A DNA stretch of 38,238 nt from Isohypsibius dastychi (taxonomy: Eukaryota > Tardigrada > Eutardigrada > Parachela > Isohypsibiidae). Shown piece by piece: positions 20,532 to 31,170 of this stretch (its first letter is position 1; every line of letters starts with the position of its first letter). The notes below the pieces were generated by a model. The model had not been told where the DNA came from, did no database searches, and saw only the letters and a list, made by a program, of their open reading frames with translations. A program made the position numbers and the translations under genes. The stretch covers positions 1 through 38,238 of the forward strand of contig JAQIWT010000079.1 of NCBI GenBank assembly GCA_034696485.1, in the 5' to 3' direction.

Positions 20532-23500
20532 ATGAGCCAACAAAGGAATCCACTTGATCTCAATGGGACCTCCTTCGATCCAGATCTTTACCTGCGACGT
20601 GTTCTGAAGGTAAGTTGCAGTATTCAGAAAGTCGATTCCTTGCTTTCTTGTTCCGTGTCAAACACATTTCTGTTCCTATCGTGGCGTGATGCATCGGCGA
20701 TTCTCAACGAAGTTAAAGCTTGATGAAGTTGTTTTTGTTATCAGGAAGAAGCTCTGCCCGATTTGATCGAGCATGAGGCTGAAATGGTGCAGCAGATACG
20801 AGCTCTGGATAGCGATATGCAAACTCTTGTCTACGAGAATTACAACAAATTCATCACGGCGACTGACACAATTAGAAAGGTGAAGTATTTGTATGATTCG
20901 GACAACCACATTTTTTTGGAAATTTAGTTTTTCGATTGACAAATATTTCCATCTTTTTCAACAGATGAAACAGGATTTTGGGCAAATGGAAAACGAAATG
21001 GACAAGCTCGCAGCGAATATGTCGGCGATCAACCAGTTCAGCACCAAAGTCACCTCTTCCTTGGACCCGAATCGGACGAAAATCCGCAAACTGACCGATA
21101 CTTTATCGATTCTGAAAAAGCTGCAGTTCTTGTATGATCTTCCGGCCAGGTACGTGCATCTGTATGTATGCAGTTGATTGTTTCCCGTAGGACTGTTTGA
21201 ACTTTGTTTTAATCTTGGTGGCGGTGTTTTGTTTTGAATTAAACACGATTCATATTGATGTCGGTTGCTCTTTCTACGTTATTCTTTTGAAGAGTGAATT
21301 TGTATAAGATGCAAGTTATAGAGCTTAAAAAACCAATATGGAATTTTAGCAGCAAAACGAAAGTCCAAACTCTAAATGTCCTCACGAACAAAGCGGGAAT
21401 CTCTCATTGGAATTTAATTTATTTTCGAATGTTTTTGGCATTTTGAACCAGTTTCCACGAATGAATGTCATGCCGTTCATACTTGGGCCGTAGTTTGCGT
21501 ATTCATCAGGACGTTCAATCAGGATGTGAGGAAAGAAATTCAGAGTCGTCAGTTTTTTTGACTGCAAGGAGAGAAAACTTTAGAAAAATGAATTCTAGGA
21601 TTCTATATCATCAACTGTGAATTAGAAGAACTGAAATATTCATATTCTGGGAGCTCAAATAGTAGTGTTTTTGGTCCCTTAGTTTTTGTTTGACACAGTT
21701 CCCGCTTTTTTTTGTGGCGAATTACGATGAACATTCTCGCCGATTTATGTTTTTGCATTCCAGACTGCAACGGTGTTTGGAGACGGAAAATTATGCTCCG
21801 GCTGTCAGAGCGTTCTGCAAAGTTCAGTCAGTCCTGGAAAGTTATAGCCACTTATCATCATTCCAGCAAATCCACAGAGATTGTCTCGATATAATGGATC
21901 AGCTGAAAAAAGCTTTGTACGCAAAGTTCCGGCGGAAGTCATCAACAACCAGAGAGTTAGCGGAATGTATTGAATTGTTCACCCTGTTAAAAGAGCCGAC
22001 AGAAGTCCTTTGTCAAGAGTTTCTAGGACATGCCGAAATTCGGTTGGAAGATGATTTGGAGAATCTGGAGGAGCAGGTGAAATTGTGGGCAGATTTGGAG
22101 AGGCGACATGAAGCGGTGGATATCTTGAGTTTTGTCGATATGGGATCGAATGGATTTCTCAGCAATGTCTGCTTGGTTGTGGCTTCTTATAACGATATGT
22201 TCGTTTGCCGCATCGAAACTTCAGTTGATGAGTGAGTGTTGCCGATCTGTTAAACGAACTTGGCAAGCACGAACACTTAACTGGATGTAGTTTTCTAACT
22301 TTCTGGGAAATAGTTTGACCTATGTACGAATGGATATATGCTAGTAAGCATAATGCTCGAAATCGTCAGAAATTGAACTTAATTCTGTGCAGATCGTAGA
22401 TTTTTTTTTTTATTCGGGAAAAAATTATTATGAATTAAATAATTATTGCGAATTAATTGGATAGAGTTTGGGATTTTGTTGTCATGTTATGATTATGATT
22501 TGCGTTTTTTACTTGGTTTTTGTTTGATTTGGTCACTGCTTTTTTTCTTTCTTCCTGACCGGGTTTTTCGTATTTTAGTCTTGGTGAGAATAACGGATTT
22601 TCATTTTCAGTGAAAATAACAACGAGCAAGCCAAGCGAAAGTTGATTGGATTTGTCAGCACTTTGATGGAACGCTATTTCAATTCAACGAAAAAACGTAT
22701 CATGGCGGAGGTTCGTCTTCTTCCCATACTGTATTGAAAGTTATATGTTTTCTTGAAAATTGGTTATATTCTTGTAGTTGATTTTTACGAGGACAAATTA
22801 TCCGCATCGAATATTTGGTCTTGTTCTAATCTTTCGGTTGGTCTTCTTTCTAGACTGTGGCTACTTCGACATGTGAAGTTTATGTACGAGCGCTGGACCG
22901 TTTCTCAAGACGTCTTCAAGCAATTGACCGTCTCATAACGGAAACGGATTATTCACGAGTCGGATTCAAACTGGTCCAGGAAGCGGCAACTTTACGGAGC
23001 CGACAATATTTGGATTATCTCAACCAAGAATTTCGAAGTGAGTTCGTGAAAAAATCATATTTTTTTTGACAGTGGCCACGTTTTCGACCGTGAATGTTTT
23101 TTGTAGGATCCTTGGACGAGGTAAAGGAAATGTTAACAACAAAACCAGCTCTGGCAGAGGCAAGCCAGAAAACATTGTTGAATGCGGTGCAGAGAATTCA
23201 TTCCAAGCTGATGGAGCGAACGAAACTCGCCCAAGCAGATATCAAGGTTTGTATTCTTTGCGCAACAGCTATTTCTGTTATTTTTTTGATTGAATTGACC
23301 TTCGTTCCCGAGTGTAAACTTGTGGTCTGTCCTGTTTTCTGACAGTTCTTTATTCGCTTCTGTTACAGGCATTTATTCAAGTTGATGTCATGTTCGCGAC
23401 AAATCACGTATTTTACGAACACTTCTGCCGAGTTGACGTCGGAGAGAATATCGTCATTGCCCATTTCTCTGACATGGCTGCTGTTTGCGAGGTTGGTTCT

Positions 23501-24448
23501 CTAGATTTCAGTGTTAGATTTTACATGGTGCACTTACCAGTCTGTTCTTTCAAATGCCGGTTGTTTTGCTCTCCAGAAGTTTTGTGAGGCCGGAAGTGAG
23601 AAGACGATCGGTTCTTCCCTTCTCCTCTTAGTCCTCTCCCGCCATTTCCTCGATCTCCATCAGTCCACAATAACATACCTCCTATCGTTCACCAAAGAGC
23701 AGTTTCCAGTTAACGAACGTCATCCATTCTCGGTCCCACCCGCGCTCCTCAGTCGCTCTAAAGGAGTCGCTCAGAAACTCATCAACACTTTTGTTCATCG
23801 AGAAGGACTGTCAGTCTCCCAAATGATCCGAAAGAGCGTCGAGACTCGTGATTGGCTTACTACGAACGAACCGAGGAATGTTCGAGCTGTGATGAAACGA
23901 GTAGTGGAAGAACTCACAGTTATCGATCAACAGGTTGGTCAGCTGTTTGAAGAGGGCTCCCGGAAGGAAGCCGGGAGTGGATCAAGTCGACGGACTCGTC
24001 CCAGTGTGGTGAAGAGTCAGACGCGTAGTTCGAAATGGACGAACTACTCGACAGTAGATACGAGCTTGTTGAGCAACATACAGAAACTGTTTAGTGAACG
24101 GGTCGAGTATTTCGGGGATGTCGAGTTCTCCAAAGTGTCGATTCTGACTGGGATTGTCAAGATTGGGTTGAAGACATTCTTGGAATGCGTGAGATTGAGG
24201 ACTTTTGGGAAGTTTGGGCTGCAACAAATTCAGGTGGATTGTTATTATCTGCAACAGTATTTGTGGCGGTTCGTCAGTGATGAAAAGTAAGTCAGTGGGT
24301 TTTTGTTTGATAGTGTCTTGAACGTGTGTGCTTCTGCAGTTTGGTTCGACTTCTCATGGACGAGATTGTAAGCAGTGCGGTACAGCGGTGTTTAGAGCCT
24401 GTCGAAATGGATCCCAGTATTATTGAAGCCATCTGTGACCGGGGCTGA
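20532..24448 (+). CDS. VPS51: VPS51 subunit of GARP/EARP tethering complexes
   Basis: VPS51 is the subunit that links GARP/EARP to SNAREs for endosome-to-Golgi retrograde transport. Ten exons: 20532-20609, 20745-20879, 20965-21149, 21764-22231, 22611-22710, 22854-23037, 23107-23246, 23369-23491, 23577-24286 and 24340-24448. They sum to 2,232 nt (743 aa; human about 780) with consistent phases. The N-terminus has the short conserved stretch before the coiled coil ([18 protein letters not shown]), then the Vps51/Exo84-type helical region ([36 protein letters not shown]). The C-terminus ends [15 protein letters not shown], very close to the mammalian VPMEPSVVEVICERG end. The intron after exon 3 (614 nt) is by far the largest and holds an antisense ORF. 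A damaged copy of the last exon and 3' UTR lies at 27246-27555. Confidence 0.95.
21382..21561 (-). other. antisense exon-like ORF inside VPS51 intron 3
   Basis: On the strand opposite VPS51, a good acceptor (TCTCTCCTTGCAG) leads straight into an open frame of about 60 codons. It reads [20 protein letters not shown], then [18 protein letters not shown] and a short tail, with the composition of real protein. I do not recognise the family. It could be the last exon of a nested gene or a captured fragment of one. I see no upstream partner exon. Confidence 0.25.
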
Positions 24449-24715
24449 CTTCGAGGTTTTCGTGTGATCTGGATCGGTATGAACAAACTTCTTTGTCTTC
24501 AGTTCCATGTTTGCACTTTTTGCTACTGTACTCTACCTGGACTGGCTTGAGCACCGCTGATTTGTGTTTCCACTTGTACTGTATGCTTTGTGACAATTTG
24601 TTCTTCTGCTAGTGCCGGTGACCTTTCAAGCTCGAATTCTAAAACGAACTGTCGCGTGAACTCGCTAGTCTTTGGAAAGCGGAGTCAGTGTGCCGCAGTT
24701 GACATAAATTCTGGA
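24390..24715 (+). repeat. VPS51 terminal exon and 3' UTR, source of a downstream duplicate
   Basis: From ATGGATCCCAGTATTATTGA in the last exon through about 270 nt of 3' UTR, this segment aligns with 27246-27555. The shared words run in the same order: GGGGCTGA, GTGTGATCTGG, CTGTATGCTTTGT, AAAACGAAC and GCGTGAACTCGCT. Confidence 0.8.
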
Positions 24716-25158
24716 AAGGAAGAGTTCCTTAGCTCAATTCGAAACAGGGCTATGATATTACAGAATCTCTTGGGGTTGTACATAGTGAGACGGGGGTGTT
24801 AGGGTTACAATCAGTAAGGACATATCCGCATTTCAGCACATCTGTTTCCAGCTTTGTTAGTAGAGAACTCTGTTTCTAAAGGAATATCGACTCTGCGACA
24901 GATTGCGGATTCATCATTTTACGACGTGGCTCTGTTTCGCGACCATCCTCTCAGAAAAGACCTATGCTTGACACGGCTGTCTTGTGTCAGGACTGTCAGG
25001 TCTTCGGCAAAACTGTCCTGTTTCGGGCAAGATCATCTTGTTCTCGTTCAGCTCGCCATCACCCTATCGATTGACTGACTGTGGTGCACTTTTTGGCGGA
25101 GACGCACTATGAGGTCCTGTGACAGGCGGAGGTGGCGTTACCCGGTTGGGAGAGCTGG
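24716..25158. other. VPS51 downstream spacer
   Basis: No supported gene. Around 24975-25030 there are several imperfect CTGTC(A/T)GG/CTGTCTTG words, possibly a decayed simple repeat. Confidence 0.4.
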
Positions 25159-25323
25159 TACCGTAATTTACCAATTAAGAGCCCCCCCCCCAATGAAGGC
25201 CTGAATTTGCCCTCGTTTACAAAGGGCCCCCCTTCAAAAAACTTGTTTTTTCGTCACGTGACAGGTTGGAAAAATCGCTTTGAAAGATTAAAAGCCTGGG
25301 CTTTTAATCGGTGAATTAGGGTA
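25159..25323. mobile_element. MITE, diverged relative of the 4507-4608 element
   Basis: The left end TACCGTAATTTACCAATTAA pairs imperfectly with the right end, whose reverse complement begins TACCCTAATTCACCGATTAA. Both ends continue into AGCCC. The CCGTAA-type terminus, the GCCCC-rich inside and the TA flanks match the 4507-4608 MITE, so they look like one family of different ages. Confidence 0.65.
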
Positions 25324-25800
25324 GTCGTCTCAAGCGGACTGAAACGCTAGGACGGTGGAAAGAACTTTATTCGTTTGAAACAAGTCGAAGATAGAAGGCA
25401 AGTTAATTTGCAAAGAGAGGCGCTTGCTTAAATGTGATAGAAAAGGCTTGCGGCATGCCGCCTGTAAAGGGTGCCGACAGAGGCCCAAACAATAGAATGT
25501 TCCGGGTCGTTATCCGCAACATCATCGTTAAGTCGAAAACATGTCCAACGATGAAAGGAGTTGATGAGGTTAAAGACCTCTGAGGCGAGCGGGGGCGAGC
25601 TGATGGGGTAAGTGGCGTGCATGTCAGCGCGGAACCTCTTTAGTACATTCGCACATGTGATCCTCGCCACGAGTTCCAAAACAAATAACACCTGGGGTTT
25701 TTCAAAATTGGTTTATTGAATAGTTAGAGGCCATGGTGAACACGCTTCTTCCAAATTTCGATCACTGAACGGGAGTCGCATTTGTGAAAAAGCCAATATC
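25324..25800. other. spacer downstream of the Kazal gene
   Basis: One minus-strand ORF (25691-25428, 87 codons) with no recognised motif. The 3' end of the Kazal gene should fall here. Confidence 0.4.
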
Positions 25801-25844
25801 TGGTCCAGCCATTGACAGTTCATACAAAAAAACCTCATGGTCAA

Positions 25845-26155
25845 CTACCCTATTGCCTGAACACTATCCGGCAACTTTCGACGGAGGGTAGTACATGGCT
25901 CATCGGATTTGAGTGTTGTTCCAGCGCATTTAGCTTTGCAGTCATTGTCGTAGGTTTTACCATCATTTCCGCAAACTTTCTTTATTTCAGCCCCACATTT
26001 GCATTCGGTGGTGGATCCTTGCGCAGAAACTGCAAACAAAACGGTATACTTTGATATAGCGAAGGTTGAACTATGTGAAAATGAACGGGATGTGACTTAC
26101 CTTCAAAACTGACCACGACTAAGCAGAGTGCAAGTATAACAATTAATCCCTTCAT
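25845..26155 (-). CDS. secreted single-domain Kazal protease inhibitor
   Basis: Two exons, 26155-26101 and 26029-25845 (GTAAGT donor, TTTGCAG acceptor, phase 1), encode 79 aa. MKGLIVILALCLVVVSFEVS is a signal peptide. One Kazal domain follows with six cysteines in the pattern C-x-C-x7-C-x10-C-x3-C-x10-C, including the family hallmark VCGNDGKTYDNDC. By homology with pancreatic-type Kazal inhibitors, the second residue after Cys2 is P1. Here it is Ala (CGAE), which would favour elastase- or subtilisin-like proteases over trypsin. The tight C1-x-C2 spacing is of the non-classical invertebrate type. A basic tail (TTLRRKLPDSVQAIG) follows. Likely extracellular, with a role in digestion control or defence. 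Confidence 0.92.
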
Positions 26156-26206
26156 GATGAATGAATTATAAGTTTGCAGTGTGGTGGGCTGTTGAAAGAC
26201 TGCTCG

Positions 26207-26213
26207 TTTTATA
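26207..26213 (-). promoter_or_regulatory. TATA box of the Kazal gene
   Basis: TATAAAA on the minus strand about 52 bp upstream of the ATG at 26155, which would give a short 5' UTR of about 20-25 nt. Confidence 0.65.
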
Positions 26214-26349
26214 TCTTACTCCAAACTGAAAACAGTGAATAAATCACCCTGAGGCAAACCGCTGGGTTCGCAGCAAATAGGGTGGTATTGTGCACCTCAA
26301 AAGTACTGCGATCCGACAATTCAGTATCGTGCGACCCAAAAGGTGCTGC

Positions 26350-26554
26350 GGTTCTCTCATTTCGAGGGGGAGTCGTATGAAGTCACGTGACAGTTGGTTG
26401 GTTGGTTCACATACCAATAAGAATTGAGCATTCACTCGCCCTGTATGCATTCTTGCCGTTCCTTTGTTGAACGGAAACCAAAACGATCATTGGTCCATTT
26501 GGTTTTCGGACTTACTTCATCCGACCGCCCCTCGAAATGTGGAAGCGCAGAACC
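26350..26554. mobile_element. small foldback / inverted-repeat element
   Basis: The left arm GGTTCTCTCATTTCGAGGGG (26350 on) continues to ATGAAGT. It pairs with the right arm, whose reverse complement contains GGTTCT, CATTTCGAGGGGCGGTCG and GATGAAGT (26514-26554), with one small indel. About 130 bp of unrelated sequence separates the arms. No coding sequence is visible. Confidence 0.55.
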
Positions 26555-26744
26555 ATTTGGATAGCACGAAGGGGGGCGGCTGACGTCAGTTCTGAAAACG
26601 AACCGACCAATGGAATTCAATTGCGTTCAACCAGTGGATCGGTTAACAACTCGGACTGGCCGACAAAAAGCTGAAATTTCATTGGTGCTTGCATCAACCA
26701 ACTTGATGACTTGTGACGTCAAAAAATGAATTTTCACTGAAAAT

Positions 26745-26842
26745 ATCATGGACCAATGGTCCTGATCGACGGGTCCATGGTCCTGCTTTGGTCCCATTGT
26801 CAAGGGATCCATGGTCCCAATGCACGCAGGACCGGACCAAAG
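26745..26842. repeat. cluster of GGTCCATGGTCC-type palindromes
   Basis: The near-palindromes GGACCAATGGTCC, GGGTCCATGGTCC and GGATCCATGGTCCC, followed by GGACCGGACC, occur within 100 bp. More ATTGGTCC words lie upstream near 26488. The arrangement suggests a decayed repeat or clustered symmetric binding sites. Confidence 0.5.
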
Positions 26843-27245
26843 AATGCATGTCCGTAAATGAAGTTGCTCAAGAAGTCAAACGGAAGCAGGCGTTGATTGA
26901 CGGCGGAGTAGCTTCAAAACATGAATCTATTTCAGCACGAAATCAGCTGCCCTTTCAAAGACGAGCCACAGCGGTAAGTTTACTTTGATTTTCGGTTACA
27001 ATCCATGCTTGAAAAATACCACAGATATTCGGGGGGACGGTTTCACTACACTATTCTGAAGAAACCACTTCTATCTCAGCTCTACCTTGATAATTTTCAC
27101 GGTCGTTCCGGTGTTTGTCTCGCTTTGTCAGAACGCCTGAGCTGGCTGGGATGACTCAATTTTTAACAACAATTTTTCGCTGTTTTCTTTCGTTCTTGTA
27201 CTTCATCGTGAGAGTACGGGACTAATGAAGCTGAGCTGAGCTGGC
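26843..27245. other. spacer, no supported gene
   Basis: A plus-strand ORF ends in an exon-like segment (CAAAGACGAGCCACAGCG before GTAAGT at about 26973), but no partner exon or motif is visible. Confidence 0.35.
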
Positions 27246-27555
27246 AGAGCCGATGAAATGGATCCGAGCATCATTGCAGCCATCTGCGATCGGGGCTGAT
27301 TTCCGTGTGGGTTTTGTGTGATCTGGGTCAGTATGGACAGATTTCTTTTTTTCTTCAATTCCATATGTGCACTTTTGCTGCTGAACCGTACTCGGACTGA
27401 CATGAGTGTGGCTCATTTCTGTTTCCGCCTGTATGCTTTGTCAGCTTTTGTTTAAAACGAACAGTCTTGTAACCGTTCAGTGACGCGTGAACTCGCTGGT
27501 GTATGAGAAGCTGTAACAGGTGCCGCGGTCGTCACAAAACCGGCGACAAACATTT
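27246..27555 (+). pseudogene. VPS51 terminal-exon plus 3' UTR fragment
   Basis: The segment carries an in-frame MDPSIIAAICDRG and stop, 13 of the last 14 residues matching the VPS51 C-terminus apart from one E-to-A change. About 250 nt of aligned 3' UTR-like sequence follows. The frame is closed by a TGA 21 nt upstream, and no other VPS51 exon is present, so this is a truncated copy about 2.85 kb downstream of its source. It probably arose by partial segmental duplication. Confidence 0.8.
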
Positions 27556-27759
27556 TTTGCGCAGGTTGCGAGTTATTTTACAGAAGTCGGTCTGCGAATA
27601 AGAATTTTGTACTGATTAGACAAATGGCAACAAGCTGCCCGTTACGGGTAACAAAACATGGTATGAAAAACGTAAAAGGGTTCCATGATAAGGAGTAGAT
27701 TTCACAGCCGGATTGAAGGTTTTGGCTTTTGTGAGCGATCTCGGTTGCGTATTCTGAGA

Positions 27760-29528
27760 TCAACGAAAAGACATCAGATTATCTAGGGCTTTCCGTAAAT
27801 CTTGCATGGCGATGATGAAGTAGATCGGATCGAAAACGGCTTCCAGAGAGGCCAGCATTATGAATGGAGTATAAATATTGTTCTGCAGGAACTCCGGGCG
27901 AAAATTTTGGAAATTGTAGAAGAGATTGATGGGAACAAATGATACCGCACAAGTGAACGTCAAGAGCGTCACAATCAAGAATCCGTTTGATTTTTTCGTG
28001 GCAGGTTTACTTTGACTTGACCCGACTTGGTTTGTGTTGACTCCGCTTAGAACTTGGCTGGCTGTTCCTAGTTCGCTACGAAGCTGACCTACGTCACGTG
28101 TGTTAGATCTGGCGAGGGTGAGTGCCGCTGCAAGTACTAATGTCACGAGATACAAATACAGCGAGAAAAACGAATGTCGGAAACCTGATTTTCGTCCGAG
28201 CAGAATTTGTTGTTCACGTCGTCGAAGAACCTGTTTGTACGCAATGAACGGATACACTAACAGTACGATTAAAAGCGGGAGGTTGTTGAGGAGCATGAAC
28301 GCTATTGGCCCATACAGCCCCTGAGGTTCACCGTTCGGTTGACATCCGATGATGTCTTCTGGCAGTCGATACCAAATAATGTCACGAAGTAGCATTGGTA
28401 AGTGAACCACGTGGACAAAAAGCATTACTGACAGGCATGTTTGAATCGCGACTCGTCGTGTGTGCAGGTTGCGATAGGTCAAGGGGGAGACTACAGCCCA
28501 TAGTCGATTGAGTGAGATGATTGCGTGACTCCAGTATAGATATGGTTGGAGGTGCATGACCCAGTAGAGAAAGAATGAGCACCATGCCGTACCGATGTGC
28601 CAGGTCCGGTGGAATGCCGAGTATACTTCAAACGGCGCTTGGCAGACACCTGGAACAAGGTTAGTGAAGACCTATGTTCGTAACAAATAAGGTGAAGGCA
28701 GCTTAACCCCCCCACCCCCCCCCCCCCCAACCATCTTTTCTCTCACTGTTCGAGCTGGGTGATCTAAATTCTTTCATCCCAACGGGTCCGAGCAGTTAGT
28801 CAAAAGGTTCGCCGCTGTCTGAACTTTCATTGCAACCAACAGGTTATTTGGGGGAGGGGGGGGGGGTTGAGTGGCTGTGGGTTTGTATAAACTTTTCTGG
28901 CACTGAACTGCTGGCTCATAAAAGAACTCAGACCTCCAGTTCTCTGGTCCATATTGGAATATTTGATTGCAGCAAACCCATAATATTACATGAGCAGGAA
29001 TACCTCAGTTGTTCAGGGCTGAGATTTTGAACGGTGGCTCATTGGGCAAGCGAATTTTAGATCGCTTGCACCACATTTACCAGCTTTTCTGGCCCAATAT
29101 AGGATATTTTGAACGCTGGCCCATATATTTTAACGGGAAAATGCACCCTGGATTTCAGAAATGGGAAATTGTCTTTTTCTTCATCAAAGAGTCTCAGTTC
29201 CAGAGGGGCGACACCTTTGGCTGAAAACTCTACCACTCGCAATCTGCGGATCTCGGTTTTAACCTTGCGAGTAGCATCAGGTTAAATTTCTCCAAATTTA
29301 CCCACCGTAGATGATGTTCACAGACACCAGATTAGTTACATATATGTTAAATGGTGTCCGCAGCTCACGAGTTGTCACCAGCAAACACCAAATGGGAATG
29401 TTGAACAGAAGGGAGATGACACCGATGGCTATCTGGAAGAACTGCGTCAATTGCCAAGCATGAAGACCACTTCTCACTGGAATCGTGCTGTTCAAAGTCA
29501 GATTCACAAACGAAGATAGGTTCGACAT
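27760..29528 (-). CDS. orphan rhodopsin-family GPCR
   Basis: Two exons, 29528-29306 and 28649-27760, joined phase 1 across a 656-nt intron, give 370 aa. The N-terminus has several N-glycosylation sites (NLS, NLT, NST). TM1 is about residues 29-50 (FFQIAIGVISLLFNIPIWCL). Exon 2 starts at GVCQAPFEVYSA before TM3. The DRY position is NRLWAVVSPLTYR, so the Asp of the DRY motif is Asn. TM4 (CLSVMLFVHVVHLPMLL), TM5 (GPIAFMLLNNLPLLIVLLVY), a basic third loop, TM6 (GFLIVTLLTFTCAVSFVPIN) and TM7 (EAVFDPIYFIIAMQDLRKAL, a DPxxY motif) follow. It is a plasma membrane receptor of unknown ligand. The lost acidic DRY residue and the W in NRLWAV suggest a lineage-specific expanded subfamily. Confidence 0.9.
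28706..28867. repeat. C-tract and G-tract pair in GPCR intron
   Basis: CCCCCCCACCCCCCCC... at 28706-28728 and GGGGGAGGGGGGGG at about 28851-28867 lie in the single intron of the orphan GPCR, in opposite sense. They could pair as arms about 125 nt apart. Confidence 0.6.
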
Positions 29529-30776
29529 TCAATAATGATGAAGGTGAGAACTGCGCGAAAGAAAGACGAAATAAAAGCGGGCAGTAAATTGACACAAAAC
29601 GGGTTCACTGAACGTGACATTTGGTTTTATGATCCAAACCGGTGCAGTAATTGCGGCGAAATTGAATCACGTTCAAATCGAAGATTGTAATGACATTTCG
29701 ACTTATTCGGTTTCAAGATTCAAAGGGAATGTTCTGCCGAGTCACACAAACTACAAAATTAGAAACCAGATGCACGTTTGTTTAGGTAGTAACAAAACTG
29801 AAGAAAACCAATAAACCAAACCGGAGAGAAATAACGGATGAATCAACAGCCTCCGTGCATCCAGTTGTTAACAACAAGTTGGTCCGTTTATTTACGGCAA
29901 CTGGTGCTGCTGATCAATAGATAAGTAAAGTATCATGCCTCATATTGCCTGCTAGTTACACATCGATTGTAGCTTTTGCTGTTCTCTGTTCAACCGTTTA
30001 CCCGAAAAGGCACGGCAGGAAGTCAATCAGGCTGTTTCATTGCCGCTATGTCTCCGCAAAACGGGTGTACCGATTTAAGCGAACCGCAGAAACAAGCAGT
30101 AATTGTTCTATCGTGTCGAGTTGCGTTTGAAGAAAACAAAGCAAGTTTCGCAAGCTGACTTTTTCCAGAGAACAGGTTCACCCATCGATTTGAAGGGAAG
30201 CAGAAGAGGAGCTTACTACGTAGCCAAGCTTTCTGCATCACGGTGATGAATAAAATACAGATTGGCGACAGTGATGTTGACGAAGATCACTTAAAACATT
30301 GAATCAATGTGTGCTGTAACGTTTCCAATGCCATTTTCTTTAGGGAATATTTTCGTAATACATACAGCATTGGTCGTCCCCTGCCAACTACTTCATGGTT
30401 CAGACCCCAAAATCGATATAACGAAATTCTTTACAAGCAAAACAGTTGAGCAGAAATTTTCAATACGAAAACCGTAAATCATCTGCTACAAAATCACCAG
30501 ATACGGATACTCGTGAAATAGACATGATTTTCACATCGGAGCTCTTGACTTTGGAAGGTCAAGATGACGTATACTGCATCACATCATTCCCACGAGAAGT
30601 CTGATTATGAAACCTCAGTGCGCCTGTTCAATGAAATCTTAAATGTTCGTACTTTTTCCCTGGACTTTGAACGTTTTTTTTGACGAGGTGAGAATGTTAT
30701 CCAGTTTTGTTTAAAAGATGTATGAGTAAAGCAACCATCCATTTGAAAAATTTTTGATTAAGAGAATACTGCCTCG
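29529..30776. other. intergenic, no supported gene
   Basis: Includes the upstream region of the orphan GPCR. Only overlapping short ORFs are present (for example 29945-30158 in two frames, with an antisense shadow), without motifs or splice context. Confidence 0.5.
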
Positions 30777-31022
30777 TTAATACGGTATCAAATTCTCCGG
30801 AAGTTGGTTGATTATGCTAGGGTGAGCCACATTTGGAATCTGAGAACGGTATTTCTCAGTAATTTTACTCAATTTTGTTTTCCAGTAGTCTGTGCTGCAC
30901 CCGTTCCTCAGAGCCGAAGCTGTTACGAACTTGGCTGCTGCATCGGTTTCAGCCCGGTTCACTAGCTGCAAGTGTGCAATAACAGGAACACTGTTCACAT
31001 CTATCCCGAAATACTGCATAAT
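30777..31022 (-). CDS. possible terminal exon of an unrecognised gene
   Basis: A minus-strand open frame reads YFGIDVNSVPVIAHLQLVNR, then AETDAAAKFVTASALRNG, CSTDYWKTKLSKITEKY and a short C-terminus ending NLIPY before a stop. It has the composition of a soluble globular protein. A possible acceptor (GAATTATGCAG) lies directly before it, and another ORF sits upstream on the same strand (31170-30949). I do not recognise a family and cannot join exons, so both the call and the start are uncertain. Confidence 0.25.
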   Translation of the reverse strand: MMQYFGIDVNSVPVIAHLQLVNRAETDAAAKFVTASALRNGCSTDYWKTKLSKITEKYRSQIPNVAHPSIINQLPENLIPY

Positions 31023-31170
31023 TCAGCGCGCTGGTTTTCCCAATGACAAATAATCTTTCAAAGATCATATTTTGTGATAAAGACAAGCGCGTTTGGAAGT
31101 ACTGTGGGCTATCCAAATAAACTGTCCAATTCAGGAGCTGGACAAGTCTGGAAGGTGTAGTCGTGAACAT

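Noticed and set aside
22753-22938. 61-codon plus-strand ORF
   Set aside because: Out-of-frame reading across a VPS51 intron and exon 6; the true frame gives the conserved helical sequence.
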